From the NCBI RefSeq assembly GCF_002917105.1, contig NZ_PQFZ01000022.1:23280-87279 (forward strand): a stretch of 64,000 nt of DNA. The letters run 5' to 3'. The position numbers were made by a program, and so were the translations under genes. Of this stretch, positions 62,829 through 64,000 are shown piece by piece; position 1 is the first letter of the stretch, and every line of letters begins with the position of its first letter. Source of the DNA: Allobosea psychrotolerans. GTDB lineage: Bacteria; Pseudomonadota; Alphaproteobacteria; Rhizobiales; Beijerinckiaceae. Under the pieces are notes generated by a model. It was not told the DNA's origin, made no database searches, and saw nothing but the letters and a program-made list of their open reading frames with translations.

Positions 62829-63203
62829 ATGTCGCGAATTCTGGTCGTCGATGACGAGGAACCCCTGCGCACGCTCGTGGCGCGCGGCCTCACCATGGAT
62901 GGGCATACCTGCCTGATGGCGGCCGACGGGGCCGAGGCGCTCGATATCCTGATCGCCGAGAAGGGCCGCTTCGATCTGCTGCTCACCGATATCCGCATGC
63001 CGCTGATGGACGGGATCGCGCTTGCCCTCGCGGCGAAGCAGGAGTTCCCCGAACTGACCATCATGCTGATGACGGGCTATGCCGAGCAGCGCGAGCGGGC
63101 AAAGAGCCTGGAGGCGATCATCTCCGAGGTCATGGTAAAGCCGTTCACCATCGCCGACCTGCGCGCGACCGTGATGAAGGTCATCGAACGCTCGATTGGC
63201 TGA
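62829..63203 (+). CDS. Single-domain response regulator (CpdR-like)
   Basis: A 124-residue receiver domain without an output domain. Residues are complete: DDEE acidic pair (about 8-11), phospho-aspartate in LLLTDIRMPLMDG (about 51), MLMTGYAEQ with the switch threonine, and MVKPF with the conserved lysine. CpdR in Caulobacter controls ClpXP-dependent proteolysis; this protein matches in length and setting but the assignment is only by similarity. It follows hpt by three bases. Confidence 0.82.
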   Translation: MSRILVVDDEEPLRTLVARGLTMDGHTCLMAADGAEALDILIAEKGRFDLLLTDIRMPLMDGIALALAAKQEFPELTIMLMTGYAEQRERAKSLEAIISEVMVKPFTIADLRATVMKVIERSIG

Positions 63204-63206
63204 AAC

Positions 63207-63716
63207 CTATCTGTTCAGCCACCAGATCGAGACGTTGAGCAGCGTCGCGAACGAAACCCAGGCCGCATAGGGCCAGAGCAGACCGGCCGAAAGCCGGTCG
63301 AGCGGCCGGAATTGCACGATCGTCGTCAGAATCAGCGCCAGCAACGGCAGGATCACCAGGATTCCGCCGACCGGGCTGTTGAGCCCGAAGAAAACGCAGG
63401 ACCACAGCAGGTTCAGCGCGAGCTGGACGTGATAGACGCAGAGCGCCCGCGCCCTGCCCGGCGTCACCACCGGCAGACGCAGGATGCGATAGGCAGCATA
63501 GGCCATCATCGCAAAGAGCAGGGTCCAGACCGGCCCGAACACCCCGTTCGGTGGATTGAAGACCGGCTTGGCGAGGCCCGCATACCAACCGGGGATCTGC
63601 GGCACGGTCACTGCGCTGCCGACAATCGAGGCGACGACGACAGGGACGATCGCGATCAGCGCATTGCGCCAGAACGATCCGGAGATGTGGTTGCGGGGTG
63701 CGGATGGGGCGCTCAT
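63207..63716 (-). CDS. tspO: TspO/MBR-family protein
   Basis: Five-helix membrane protein of 169 residues of the tryptophan-rich sensory/peripheral benzodiazepine receptor family, which binds porphyrins. Conserved features are PQIPGWYAGLAKPVFNPP near residue 44, VWTLLFAMMAYAAYRIL, LALNLLWSCVFFG and YAAWVSFATLLNVSIWWLN at the end. The ATG at 63716 is chosen for MSAPSAPRNHISG. It ends three bases from the CpdR-like gene on the other strand. Confidence 0.92.
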   Translation of the reverse strand: MSAPSAPRNHISGSFWRNALIAIVPVVVASIVGSAVTVPQIPGWYAGLAKPVFNPPNGVFGPVWTLLFAMMAYAAYRILRLPVVTPGRARALCVYHVQLALNLLWSCVFFGLNSPVGGILVILPLLALILTTIVQFRPLDRLSAGLLWPYAAWVSFATLLNVSIWWLNR

Positions 63717-63830
63717 GCGTACGAGATGGGGCAGGCGCGCGGCCCCGGCAAGGCCGCGCACTTGCGCCACCTGCCTGCCCTGCACCAGATGGCCATTCTT
63801 GTTACTCATGGAACCATTCGGGATCGCCTC

Positions 63831-64000
63831 ATGTCCAAGCGCTCGCTCCATCCCCGCTCTCTCGCCGCGCAGGCCATGGGCAAGATCGACCCGCTGACCA
63901 GGGGCGTGGTTACCCCGATCCATATCGCCACGACCTATATCCGTGACGAGGACAACGCCTATTCCTCGGGCTTCGTCTATGGCCGCCCCGACAACGAGAC
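63831..64000 (+). CDS. Trans-sulfuration PLP enzyme, N-terminal part (cut by window edge)
   Basis: Only the first 56 codons are inside. MSKRSLHPRSLAAQAMGKID is followed by GVVTPIHIATTYIRDE and YSSGFVYGRPDNET, a beginning typical of cystathionine gamma-synthase, O-acetylhomoserine sulfhydrylase and methionine gamma-lyase; the catalytic lysine and pyridoxal-phosphate residues are beyond the edge. Which reaction it performs cannot be decided here. It is divergent from tspO. Confidence 0.8.
   Translation, partial: MSKRSLHPRSLAAQAMGKIDPLTRGVVTPIHIATTYIRDEDNAYSSGFVYGRPDNE

Overview
The window is a gene-dense, high-GC alphaproteobacterial chromosome segment, almost certainly from the Hyphomicrobiales (Rhizobiales), possibly near Bosea or Methylobacterium; the genus is a guess. 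The evidence is the heme/membrane cluster in which hemD is joined to a mitofilin-like gene and followed by hemY, an NdvA/ChvA glucan exporter, an exact EcfG-type promoter (GGAAC-N16-CGTT), an exact alphaproteobacterial LexA box (GTTC-N7-GTTC), and dispersed palindromic intergenic repeats of a kind I know from this order. No rRNA, tRNA, CRISPR array, prophage or intact insertion sequence was seen.

Layout. 1-9 kb: 3' end of hemH, a hydrolase/MarR divergent pair, a TorF-like porin, an L,D-transpeptidase, accA, a methyltransferase divergent from gloB, a DUF985 cupin and a GNAT protein. 9-20 kb: a DUF2938 membrane protein, an unusual ROK protein, a two-gene molybdenum hydroxylase, an MscS channel with a CAP lipoprotein, and motA-motB-vanX-like on the minus strand. 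20-27 kb: ndvA, a Ca2+/H+ antiporter, DUF1330, aroK-aroB, and a small membrane protein with xerD.

26.6-32.9 kb is the accessory part. Directly after the xerD stop codon lie three copies of a 16-base repeat (IS21-type end suspected), a decayed IclR gene, and then a divergently arranged locus: a Crp/Fnr-type regulator facing an outer-membrane protein, a small DUF3302-like membrane protein and two exported DUF1254/DUF1214 proteins. It ends in unrecognised sequence and an aldo/keto reductase remnant.

33-43 kb: HutD-like protein, a stress-promoter-driven small protein, an OmpR/EnvZ-type two-component pair, an SGNH hydrolase, a luciferase-like oxidoreductase, a transglutaminase-like protein, and a sitABCD-type metal transporter facing a Fur-family regulator across an array of TGCAA/TTGCA palindromes. 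43-49 kb: acs, EVE protein, a second L,D-transpeptidase, gpsA and tsaD. 49-57 kb: hemD-mitofilin fusion, hemY, RluA-family synthase, rpoH, DUF2125, ChaC-like enzyme. 57-64 kb: an SOS-box-controlled unknown gene, plsC, ydcF, ftsX and ftsE on the minus strand, then a zinc-ribbon membrane protein, hpt, a CpdR-like receiver, tspO and the start of a trans-sulfuration enzyme.

The strongest observations are a ROK-family protein whose halves appear in swapped order (circular permutation), the DUF1254 export locus with its own regulator and palindromic operator, an unknown protein under an SOS box, the hemD-mitofilin fusion, and signs that an inversion separated xerD from accA.
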